The notes under the pieces are model-generated. The model saw nothing but the letters and a program-made list of their open reading frames with translations. It had not been told where the DNA came from and ran no database searches. From assembly GCA_017646945.1 (NCBI GenBank), contig JAGCLN010000139.1, positions 1 through 8,466 on the forward strand: a stretch of DNA of 8,466 bases, written 5' to 3'. This stretch comes from Clostridia bacterium (lineage in GTDB: Bacteria; Bacillota; Clostridia; Christensenellales; Borkfalkiaceae). Position 1 is the first letter of the stretch. Every line of letters starts with the position of its first letter. A program made the position numbers and the translations under genes. Below are positions 1 to 4,086 of this stretch, one piece after another.

Positions 1-90
1 CCCCGAAAGGTCAGCCCACGAAAGGTTAGCCCCCGAAAGGTCAGCCGCGAAAGGTTAGCCCGCGAAAGGTTAGCCCCCGAAAGGTCAGCC
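1..90. repeat. Six tandem 15-bp repeats inside the pentapeptide gene
   Basis: Units start at 1, 16, 31, 46, 60 and 75 with consensus CCCCGAAAGGTYAGC. Positions 2-4 vary, and TCAGC and TTAGC are mixed (order C, T, C, T, T, C). The fourth unit (46-59) is 14 nt because one C is missing. On the minus strand each unit encodes one pentapeptide, so the repeat is explained by protein structure rather than by replication iterons or CRISPR. The near-identity of the units at DNA level suggests recent tandem duplication, and it makes the tract prone to slippage and assembly errors. Confidence 0.85.
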
Positions 91-179
91 CTTTCTCCGC
101 CTTCTTTCCATTCAAGCCATAACTTATGCTTACGAAGAATTGAGTTAAGTTCTCTTTTAGTAATTTTTCTTAATTCCAT
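1..179 (-). CDS. Pentapeptide-repeat protein, N-terminal part (runs off left edge)
   Basis: The start is the ATG at 179-177, preceded by AAGGAAGG about 7 nt upstream on the minus strand. The first 30 residues form a charged helical leader (MELRKITKRELN..., ending ...EWKEGGER). Then come ADLSG, ANLSR and ANLSR, the A(D/N)LXX signature of pentapeptide repeats, which fold as a right-handed quadrilateral beta-helix. Phage proteins that begin with a short leader ending in GGER and pass straight into these repeats are common; their function is mostly unknown, and some relatives mimic DNA. The repeat unit at 46-59 is 14 nt instead of 15. After it the frame reads LTFRG repeats rather than ADLSG, without a stop before the edge. 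Restoring one base restores A(D/N)LS(G/W/R) to the edge. The shift may be a real frameshift, slippage variation or a sequence error. It is divergent from the gene at 246. The family is fairly certain; the role is not. Confidence 0.72.
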   Translation of the reverse strand, partial: MELRKITKRELNSILRKHKLWLEWKEGGERADLSGANLSRANLSRLTFRGLTFRGLTFR

Positions 180-192
180 TGTTTTACCTTCC

Positions 193-221
193 TTGCTTTT
201 TTATTATTTTTGTGTTAAAAT
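193..221 (+). promoter_or_regulatory. Promoter for the 95-aa gene
   Basis: TTGCTT (193-198), a 17-bp spacer and TAAAAT (216-221), with an extended -10 TG at 213-214. Transcription would start near 228, leaving a short leader that carries the TTGGAG ribosome binding site at 231-236. It lies in the gap between the divergent starts at 179 and 246. Confidence 0.5.
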
Positions 222-245
222 AGTTTTTATTTGGAGTTTTTAATT

Positions 246-533
246 ATGAATAACTTTGATAATCTTAAAATTACAGGGCTTAAATCTCATAACGATAAAA
301 TTGACAAAATTGCCGAAGACTTAAAGCAAAAAGCCCAAAATCAAGAACTTATCAATACCGTAAATAATCTTTCGTTTGCCGTTTCTACTAAAATTGAAAG
401 CGTTACTACCGAACTTAAAGAAGCAAATAAATCAACCGAAAAACAAGCCAAAAAATCTTTTATTCTTTCTTTAATCTCTATCGGTATTGCGTTCGGCTCT
501 TTACTTGTCGCTTTAATTGCTATTATCGGGTAA
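246..533 (+). CDS. Small coiled-coil protein with C-terminal membrane anchor (95 aa)
   Basis: I chose the ATG at 246 because TTGGAG (231-236) sits 9 nt before it; an in-frame TTG at 231 is that ribosome binding site itself and is not a plausible start. Residues about 12-70 are polar and helical (IDKIAEDLKQKAQNQ..., ...TTELKEANKS) and look like a coiled coil. Residues about 71-94 form one hydrophobic segment (SFILSLISIGIAFGSLLVAL...). The predicted product is a tail-anchored membrane protein with its N-terminal part in the cytoplasm, where it could oligomerise. I do not recognise the family. Its 3' end overlaps the 3' end of the minus-strand 35-aa gene by 11 bp. Phage accessory proteins of this shape include superinfection-exclusion and holin-like factors, but nothing here decides the role. 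Confidence 0.7.
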   Translation: MNNFDNLKITGLKSHNDKIDKIAEDLKQKAQNQELINTVNNLSFAVSTKIESVTTELKEANKSTEKQAKKSFILSLISIGIAFGSLLVALIAIIG

Positions 534-630
534 GTTTAATAATGAGAATAACTACATTTGCAATAAAGCAAATAACCGAGCAAATAACCGAAATTGTCGC
601 AAACTTTAAGTAATCAAATTTCTTCTTCAT
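523..630 (-). CDS. 35-aa single-pass membrane micro-protein
   Basis: ATG at 630-628, with GGGGAG (641-636 on the minus strand) 5 nt upstream; stop TAA at 525-523. The peptide begins MKKKFDYLKFATIS and continues with a hydrophobic stretch of about 22 residues rich in V, I, C and F, ending in IIKLTR. Positive charges at both ends flank the membrane span. The start overlaps the TGA of the upstream 27-aa frame as ATGA, the usual mark of translational coupling. It is transcribed from the promoter divergent to the repressor. It may be a small regulatory, toxin-like or exclusion peptide. The ribosome binding site and the membrane pattern support translation, but there is no family evidence. Confidence 0.5.
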   Translation of the reverse strand: MKKKFDYLKFATISVICSVICFIANVVILIIKLTR

Positions 631-710
631 CTTCTCTCCCCACGCGCATAGCCGAAATTTTGAACTGCCTTGTTTTTGTTCTGTTTGGTGTCTTTTTTAA
701 CACTACCCAT
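627..710 (-). CDS. 27-aa basic leader peptide upstream of the 35-aa gene
   Basis: ATG at 710-708, stop TGA at 629-627. The start of the peptide is MGSVKKDTKQNKNK, and the whole is highly basic and hydrophilic, ending GYARGERR. There is only a weak upstream GGTG. If transcription starts about 7 nt after the candidate -10 at 728-723, the message would be almost leaderless; if it uses the -10 at 716-711, the ATG would lie upstream of the transcript start. Its ATGA overlap with the 35-aa gene favours a real gene. Otherwise it is simply 5' untranslated sequence. Confidence 0.3.
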   Translation of the reverse strand: MGSVKKDTKQNKNKAVQNFGYARGERR

Positions 711-751
711 AGTTTAGCACCAAATATAACACTTGTCAAGCATTTTTACAA
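711..751 (-). promoter_or_regulatory. Leftward (lytic/early-side) promoter region opposite the repressor
   Basis: Two overlapping candidates read leftwards. One is TTGACA (739-734), 17 bp, TAAACT (716-711). The other is TTGTAA (751-746), 17 bp, TATATT (728-723). The second places its -35 in the left arm of the 743-766 inverted repeat, mirroring the repressor promoter. Either would transcribe the 27-aa and 35-aa frames and possibly genes further left. Confidence 0.5.
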
Positions 752-766
752 AAAAAGTTGTAAAAA
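743..766. promoter_or_regulatory. Operator: perfect 9-bp inverted repeat over both -35 boxes
   Basis: TTTTTACAA (743-751), a 6-bp spacer and TTGTAAAAA (758-766) form a perfect dyad. The right arm contains the -35 (758-763) of the repressor promoter and the left arm contains the -35 (751-746) of a leftward promoter. The arrangement fits a dimeric HTH repressor, presumably the product of the next gene, controlling both directions and itself. That binding is inferred, not shown. A second small palindrome, CTTGTCAAG (732-740), lies just to the left. Confidence 0.6.
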
Positions 767-786
767 AGACACATTTTTTTTATAAT
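758..786 (+). promoter_or_regulatory. Repressor promoter
   Basis: TTGTAA (758-763), a 17-bp spacer and a perfect TATAAT (781-786). Transcription is expected near 793, which excludes the upstream ATG at 785 as the repressor start. The -35 lies inside the operator dyad, so the repressor probably represses its own gene. Confidence 0.75.
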
Positions 787-808
787 GGTAGAAGAAGGAG
801 AGTTTTAT

Positions 809-1132
809 ATGGAAATAGAAGCAATTAAAAAGAAACTAAAAAGCGAGAAAATATCTTACGATTTACTATCTCAAAAATCGGGCGTTCCACTAAATACGTT
901 AAAAAATATTTTCTCAAAAAGAACACCGCACCCACGCATAGACACGATACAGGCTATCGAGCGGGCTTTGGGGCTTACTGACGGCGAAAACGCTAATAAA
1001 GGCGTATTCCTTACCGACGACGAAACACGGCTTTTAACGGCGTTTCGCGGGCTTATTCCCGAAATGCAAGAGTATATCTTGAAGATAGTCGAGAATTTGA
1101 CAGGCGAGAAAGCAAAGGAAAATATAGTATGA
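809..1132 (+). CDS. XRE/Cro-CI family repressor (107 aa)
   Basis: The start at ATG 809 is set by the strong site GAAGGAG (794-800) and by the -10 box at 781-786. Residues about 15-37 (ISYDLLSQKSGVPLNTLKNI...) are a helix-turn-helix of the XRE type, followed by IDTIQAIERALGL, the usual closing helix of the domain. The C-terminal part has LTDDETRLLTAFRGL and EMQEYILKIVENL, helices often seen in short Bacillota phage repressors. At 107 aa it lacks the S24/LexA-type self-cleaving domain, so induction probably does not work by RecA-stimulated autocleavage. It most likely maintains lysogeny by binding the dyad at 743-766 and silencing the leftward promoter. Its TGA overlaps an ATG at 1129. Confidence 0.85.
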   Translation: MEIEAIKKKLKSEKISYDLLSQKSGVPLNTLKNIFSKRTPHPRIDTIQAIERALGLTDGENANKGVFLTDDETRLLTAFRGLIPEMQEYILKIVENLTGEKAKENIV

Positions 1133-1289
1133 AAAAATTTTTGACGATTTGGAATTTTTACAAAATCTAAACTTACAAATTACAAGTGCTATAAACGATA
1201 TATTAAGAGAACGAAAAGAAAGACAAGAGAATTTAAGGCTCGTATGGAAAGACGGCGTTTCGCTTGAAAAGAAAAGGAGCGAAACAAAT
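1129..1289 (+). other. Coding-like extension before the integrase, possibly reached by a -1 frameshift
   Basis: An ATG at 1129 overlaps the repressor stop (ATGA) and has AAAGGA (1115-1120) about 8 nt upstream, but its own frame stops after 13 codons. It begins ATG AAA AAA and runs into A6T5 (1132-1142). A -1 slip there gives MKKIFDDLEFLQNLNLQITS... and continues without a stop through ...VSLEKKRSETN into the integrase. This stretch has normal protein character, whereas the only in-frame start codons for it, such as TTG 1149, have no ribosome binding site. It could be a programmed frameshift, a homopolymer error, or a remnant of a small gene once separate from the integrase. Confidence 0.45.
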
Positions 1290-2270
1290 ATGTTATTAAA
1301 AATTAAAGGCGTTTGCGTAGGAAAAAAGCCCCGCCCCGACGGACGGTGGCAAGGCTACATAATAGACAAAGGCGAAAGACGGTGTTTCTTTGCCCCATCG
1401 CAACCCGAACTAATTCAAAAAATAGAATACTGCGTAAAGCACGGGCTACCGAAAAAAGAAAAGAAAGAAAAAAGCGGTATTCCGAACACTTTTTCAGCGT
1501 TTTTCGTGTATTTTTGGGAAACTTTTAGGAAAAAGAAACTCGCAAAAGATACTTACAGGAGCGATTTTTCACGCTTTAACACTCACTTAAAGCCTTATTT
1601 TGGGAATAAAATTATAAAAAAAATAACCCCTGCCGATTGCCAAAACCTACTGAATAGGCTTGATAATGCGGGCAAGGGAAAGACTTGCGACGAGATTTAT
1701 TCTTTACTTTCAATAACCTTTAAGGGGGCTATCGCTCACGGGCTTATGGACAAAAACCCGCTTGCGATAGTGTATCATACGAAACACGAGAACGAACACG
1801 GTTCGGCTTTAACAAGAGAAGAAGAAACAGCCTTTTTAGAAGCCATAAAAGGCACTAAAAACGAGAAAATCTATGCACTCGCCCTATTTACAGGGCTGCG
1901 CCCAAACGAGTTAAAAACGGCTAAAATTGACGGCGATTTCGTCGTTGCCGTAAACTCAAAGCGAAAAACAAAAAAAGTCGAGTATAAAAAAATACCTATC
2001 ATTGATAAGTTAAGACCTTATTTGCCCTTACCGACCGTTGACGGTTCGGAGAGTTTTTTAGACGCTTTAAGGTCTGAACTAAAAACTTATCTTTCTGGGC
2101 ATATTCTTTATGACCTACGAACGACGTTTTATTCTCGTTGTAAAGAGTGCGGGGTATCTGAATACGCCATAAGCGAATTTATGGGGCACTCTCTCGGCGC
2201 TTTGGGAAATGCTTATACCGACCTTTCGGACGAATTTTTGCTTAAAGAAGGGCGAAAAATAGTATATTAA
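1290..2270 (+). CDS. int: Tyrosine-family site-specific integrase
   Basis: It recombines attP with attB by strand exchange through a 3'-phosphotyrosine. I chose ATG 1290 (326 aa) for the site AAAAGGAG ending at 1279, 10 nt upstream; the open frame extends further 5', as described for 1129-1289. Residues about 5-55 (GKKPRPDGRWQGYI..., ERRCFF) are an AP2-like arm-binding domain. Residues about 67-165 form the SAM-like core-binding domain (FSAFFVYFWETFRKK..., ITPADCQNLLNRL). The catalytic domain follows, with R204 (LFTGLRPNEL), lysines around 224-233, Y274-D-L-R277, H300 (MGHS) and nucleophile Y309 (NAYTDLS). The first box II residue is Tyr where most relatives have His (HxxR), but the rest of the R-K-R-H-Y set is present. 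Length is near that of phage integrases. Its 3' end faces the putative attP, as in lambda-like layouts. Confidence 0.9.
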   Translation: MLLKIKGVCVGKKPRPDGRWQGYIIDKGERRCFFAPSQPELIQKIEYCVKHGLPKKEKKEKSGIPNTFSAFFVYFWETFRKKKLAKDTYRSDFSRFNTHLKPYFGNKIIKKITPADCQNLLNRLDNAGKGKTCDEIYSLLSITFKGAIAHGLMDKNPLAIVYHTKHENEHGSALTREEETAFLEAIKGTKNEKIYALALFTGLRPNELKTAKIDGDFVVAVNSKRKTKKVEYKKIPIIDKLRPYLPLPTVDGSESFLDALRSELKTYLSGHILYDLRTTFYSRCKECGVSEYAISEFMGHSLGALGNAYTDLSDEFLLKEGRKIVY

Positions 2271-2285
2271 AGATACGATTTTTAA

Positions 2286-2373
2286 TTTTGACTATTTTTT
2301 TTAAGGCAGTTAGTTAGATAATTGCTTATTTTTTTACCTTTTTTTGACTACTTTTTTGACTACTTTTTGACAA
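2286..2373 (+). repeat. Direct repeats TTTTGACTA, putative integrase arm-type sites
   Basis: TTTTGACTA occurs at 2286-2294, 2342-2350 and 2354-2362, with a variant TTTTGACAA at 2365-2373. The last three are tandem with 11-12-bp spacing. A related TGACTAC is at 2530-2536, on the other side of the tRNA-like core. Short direct repeats flanking a core beside the integrase gene are typical arm sites of tyrosine-integrase attP regions. Their use by this integrase is inferred. Confidence 0.6.
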
Positions 2374-2389
2374 AAAGGCATAAAAAAAA

Positions 2390-2431
2390 GACCACTTTTA
2401 AGCGTTTTTTTACCTAAAAATGGTCGTTTTT
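2390..2431 (+). terminator. Rho-independent terminator downstream of the integrase
   Basis: GACCACTTTTA (2390-2400) pairs with TAAAAATGGTC (2415-2425) as two 5-bp blocks around one C-A mismatch, followed by G and TTTTT (2427-2431). It would end the repressor-integrase transcript about 120 nt after the integrase stop. It directly abuts the tRNA-like core. Confidence 0.6.
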
Positions 2432-2453
2432 GGTGTGAAGGATGGGACTTGAA
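2431..2453 (-). other. Putative attP core: tRNA 3'-end-like segment
   Basis: Read on the minus strand, this is the pattern of a tRNA from T-loop to CCA: TTCAAGT, then CCCAT, then CCTTCAC, then ACCA. The bases just 5' of it (GCAGGC) do not pair as a T-stem, and no anticodon or D-arm follows, so it is a fragment, not a tRNA gene. Phages that integrate into a tRNA gene carry just such a 3' end in attP and restore the gene on insertion. Integrase 3' end, TTTTGACTA repeats on one side and TGACTAC (2530-2536) on the other agree with an intact attP rather than a chromosomal junction. The tRNA identity cannot be fixed from the fragment. Confidence 0.55.
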
Positions 2454-2560
2454 GCCTGCGGGGAAAATTAAAAAACCTTAAATAATCAATAAATATATAG
2501 CGAAACGCCGTCTGCCCCCGCTACTTTAATGACTACATTTCCCCCCAAAAAATACATACA

Positions 2561-2582
2561 ACTTATAATATTATATATAAGT
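2561..2582. repeat. AT-rich inverted repeat in the P' arm
   Basis: ACTTATA (2561-2567) and TATAAGT (2576-2582) are perfect 7-bp arms around 8 bp. The surrounding DNA is nearly pure A/T. It could be a binding site for an excisionase or a DNA-bending protein, or only low-complexity DNA. Confidence 0.3.
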
Positions 2583-2625
2583 ATATTATACCATATATAA
2601 TAGGCTTTTTTATTGTCTTTTTTTA

Positions 2626-2654
2626 TTGACAAACAATGAGTTTTTGCATATGAT
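2626..2654 (+). promoter_or_regulatory. Promoter of small RNA 1
   Basis: TTGACA (2626-2631), a 17-bp spacer and TATGAT (2649-2654): a consensus -35 and a five-of-six -10. The bases before the -10 (TTGCA) are the same as in the promoter 116 bp downstream. No coding frame follows, only a short structured stretch. Confidence 0.7.
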
Positions 2655-2660
2655 ATTATC

Positions 2661-2721
2661 ATAGAGCAAAAAGCAAAGGCTTTTTAAGGGGACGGCGTAC
2701 TGCGTTGTTCTTTATTTTTTT
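2661..2721 (+). ncRNA. Candidate small RNA 1 (about 60 nt, two hairpins)
   Basis: Transcription should begin near 2661, 7 nt after the -10. The transcript has a perfect 7-bp hairpin, AAAAAGC (2668-2674) with GCTTTTT (2679-2685) and loop AAAG. A second stem pairs GGACGGCG (2690-2697) with CGTTGTTC (2703-2710), including G-U pairs, around loop TACTG. The U-rich run TTTATTTTTTT (2711-2721) then gives a terminator. No start codon with a ribosome binding site lies inside. It shares the string GGGGACGGC/GGGGAACGGC with RNA 2. Function is unknown. It might instead be only an attenuator upstream of RNA 2. Confidence 0.5.
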
Positions 2722-2741
2722 ATATTTTTTCTTATTACCTA

Positions 2742-2770
2742 TTGACAAAAGTATTTTTATTGCATATAAT
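2742..2770 (+). promoter_or_regulatory. Promoter of small RNA 2 (perfect consensus)
   Basis: TTGACA (2742-2747), exactly 17 bp, TATAAT (2765-2770). A full consensus with optimal spacing that leads straight into a structured, non-coding, terminated stretch is strong evidence for a dedicated small-RNA transcript. Confidence 0.85.
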
Positions 2771-2776
2771 GAAGAT

Positions 2777-2881
2777 AATAAAAATATAACTCTTGTGAAC
2801 CGCAGAAAATCTGCCCCGACTGCCGTATAATATTATTTTATACGATGAGGGGAACGGCAGTCCCTCCACAAGAGTTTTTTT
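2777..2881 (+). ncRNA. Candidate structured small RNA 2 (about 105 nt, possible pseudoknot)
   Basis: From a start near 2777 the RNA closes with P1, AACTCTTGTG (2788-2797) with CACAAGAGTT (2867-2876), 10 perfect pairs, followed by the U-run 2875-2881. Inside are P2, GCAGA/TCTGC (2802-2806/2810-2814); P3, CGTATAA/TTATACG (2824-2830/2838-2844); and P4, GAGGGG/TCCCTC (2847-2852/2861-2866) with loop AACGGCAG. That loop complements CTGCC(GT) at 2820-2826, so either a pseudoknot or an alternative 9-bp helix GACTGCCGT/ACGGCAGTC (2818-2826/2854-2862) can form; the two states compete with P4. No ribosome binding site or reading frame is evident. P1 and its U-run also overlap the stop of the convergent 173-aa gene, so the same hairpin may terminate both transcripts. 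I do not match it to a known RNA family. Confidence 0.7.
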
Positions 2882-3401
2882 ATATGCTTTTTTTACTTCT
2901 TTGTCTAACCCAATGCCAATGTACTATCTCAAAATAATCGTTTGTCTCGTTTATATCTAATAAAACAACCCCAAACATTTTATTTCCTTTTTTGTCTTTC
3001 TTTTCCATAAGTTTTATAAAAGAATAATAATTGTTTGTTTTATTTTTACCTTTAATAATATCATCGGAATTATAAAGAGTTTCTCCAATAAGCCACGGGA
3101 TATCACTTTTTTCAACGTCATTATGTTTATTTTCGTTAATGTCTATTATTTGCTTTTTTAATAAAACTTTTTTATTTTTCTTTACGCCTAATTTTATTAA
3201 ATCTTTGCTATTTAATTCAGGCAAAACATTATCCTTATTAAAATCAATATGAATAATGCTTTTATTTTCTTTTTTTGTGTTTATTTGTTCTTTTGGAATA
3301 TCGCTATTATATTTATTTTCAAGAGATTTAATATCGTGTAAACACTCTTTACCGTCGTTTTCTTCGTTTGTAAAATGTCCTTTTTTATCTTGCCAAGCCA
3401 T
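2880..3401 (-). CDS. PBECR-like phage nuclease/toxin-domain protein (putative)
   Basis: 173 aa, ATG at 3401 with AAAAAGG upstream, starting 4 nt after the VTT gene stop. The N-terminus MAWQDKKGHFTNEEN is a polar tail. The C-terminal part reads LPELNSKDLIKLGV (60-73), LLKKQIIDINENKH (80-93), LIGETLYNSDDII (104-116), NNYYSFIKL (123-131), GVVLLDI (144-150) and FEIVHWHWVRQR (157-168). By eye this order resembles the PBECR class (phage-Barnase-EndoU-ColicinE5/D-RelE-like nuclease domains) carried by phage MuF-type and stand-alone proteins; H93, K130, H161 and H163 are candidate functional residues. Base composition is clearly more A/T-rich, and Lys/Asn-richer, than its operon neighbours, which suggests a later arrival. 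A role as toxin or anti-host nuclease is inferred. No protein antitoxin is adjacent. Confidence 0.5.
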   Translation of the reverse strand: MAWQDKKGHFTNEENDGKECLHDIKSLENKYNSDIPKEQINTKKENKSIIHIDFNKDNVLPELNSKDLIKLGVKKNKKVLLKKQIIDINENKHNDVEKSDIPWLIGETLYNSDDIIKGKNKTNNYYSFIKLMEKKDKKGNKMFGVVLLDINETNDYFEIVHWHWVRQRSKKSI

Positions 3402-3405
3402 AATA

Positions 3406-4086
3406 TTACCTTTTTTTGGATTTATTTTTGAACCACGCTTCGATTTTCGGTTCGTAGCGTAGGAATAAATACCCTATAACGCAAAGGGCTACTATCCCAA
3501 ATACAAGAATAATAATACCCCACCACGTTTGCGTAAGAATACCGAACGAAAAGACCGTCGTCGCCGTGCATATTCCACGGGTAATAAGTGATACGGTAAG
3601 CACGTACCAAAAGTTTATTTTTGACAGCCCCGCTACGGTCGTTAAAAGGTCATCGGGAATAACGCCGATAAGCATACCGACGGGATAGAATAACTTTCGG
3701 GTTTTGACGAGTTCGGCGAACTTGTCCGCTTTTTCCGTATCAGACAATAACCATGCAAGCAGTTTCCCGCCCCCTTTACGCCCGATACAGTAAAGAATAA
3801 TCGTGCCTATCTCTATTCCTATCCACGAGCATAAAAACGCTGGCAAGATACCTACAACCGCTATCGCTGGAATAGTAATTATCTGATTGCTTATAGGAAT
3901 AAACACGACTTGAATAACTTGCAAAACTACTATTATAACATAGGCGTAAAACCCGTTATTATTGCAGACTTCTCGCAAGCCGTCGATAGTGTCAACGTGT
4001 AAGGCTTTCATAAGGGCGAATACGCCAAGCGCAATAAAGCCTATAACTGCAATTATCAATAACGCTTTAAGTATGATTTTCTTCAT
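3406..4086 (-). CDS. VTT/DedA-superfamily (TVP38/TMEM64-like) membrane protein
   Basis: 226 aa, ATG at 4086, overlapping the end of the 337-aa gene by 20 bp, with a weak GGGGGC site upstream. TM1 is about 5-27. The VTT core spans about 45-185: hydrophobic segments with VFIPISNQIITIPA (61-74), IGIEIGTIILYCIGRKGGGK (89-108), YPVGMLIGVIPDDLLTTVAGL (134-154, half-embedded hairpin with the P-D-D motif), ISF-like NFWYVLTVSLITRG (158-171), and a last TM about 188-209. Family members act as lipid scramblases or undecaprenyl-phosphate flippases in the membrane. Inside a phage late operon, between an unknown membrane protein and a toxin-like gene, it may affect envelope stress, lysis timing or exclusion. 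The fold is fairly certain; the phage role is open. Confidence 0.75.
   Translation of the reverse strand: MKKIILKALLIIAVIGFIALGVFALMKALHVDTIDGLREVCNNNGFYAYVIIVVLQVIQVVFIPISNQIITIPAIAVVGILPAFLCSWIGIEIGTIILYCIGRKGGGKLLAWLLSDTEKADKFAELVKTRKLFYPVGMLIGVIPDDLLTTVAGLSKINFWYVLTVSLITRGICTATTVFSFGILTQTWWGIIILVFGIVALCVIGYLFLRYEPKIEAWFKNKSKKR

Larger units (their letters stand above)
2271..2880. other. Gene-free attP and small-RNA region
   Basis: No credible protein gene is present over about 610 bp between the convergent integrase and late operons. It holds the arm-type repeats, the integrase terminator, the tRNA-like core, a hairpin-forming GC-rich patch (arms TAGCG 2498-2502 and CGCTA 2519-2523), an AT-rich dyad (2561-2582) and two promoter-RNA-terminator units (2626-2730 and 2742-2881). 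Confidence 0.7.

Noticed and set aside
1..90. Tandem 15-bp repeats as CRISPR array or replication iterons
   Set aside because: There are no spacers, and on the minus strand every unit encodes one pentapeptide repeat in frame with a well-started gene.
542..613. 23-aa plus-strand frame after the 95-aa gene
   Set aside because: It has only a very weak ribosome binding site and lies opposite the minus-strand 35-aa gene, which has a strong site and a clear membrane span.
785..808. Earlier ATG (785) as the repressor start
   Set aside because: It lies in the -10 box of the repressor promoter and would not be transcribed; ATG 809 has an ideal site.
2431..2510. Complete tRNA gene on the minus strand
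   Set aside because: Only the T-loop to CCA part matches; the T-stem does not pair and no anticodon arm or D-arm follows upstream.
2577..2593. Minus-strand extended -10 promoter (TGGTATAAT)
   Set aside because: It lies in nearly pure A/T DNA, lacks a -35 box and no gene or clear RNA follows, so chance is likely.
2777..2881. Riboswitch or type III toxin-antitoxin RNA
   Set aside because: No gene follows in sense, so it is no cis-riboswitch; there are no tandem pseudoknot repeats and the toxin-like gene is convergent, unlike known type III loci. A retron is also unlikely because no reverse transcriptase is present.
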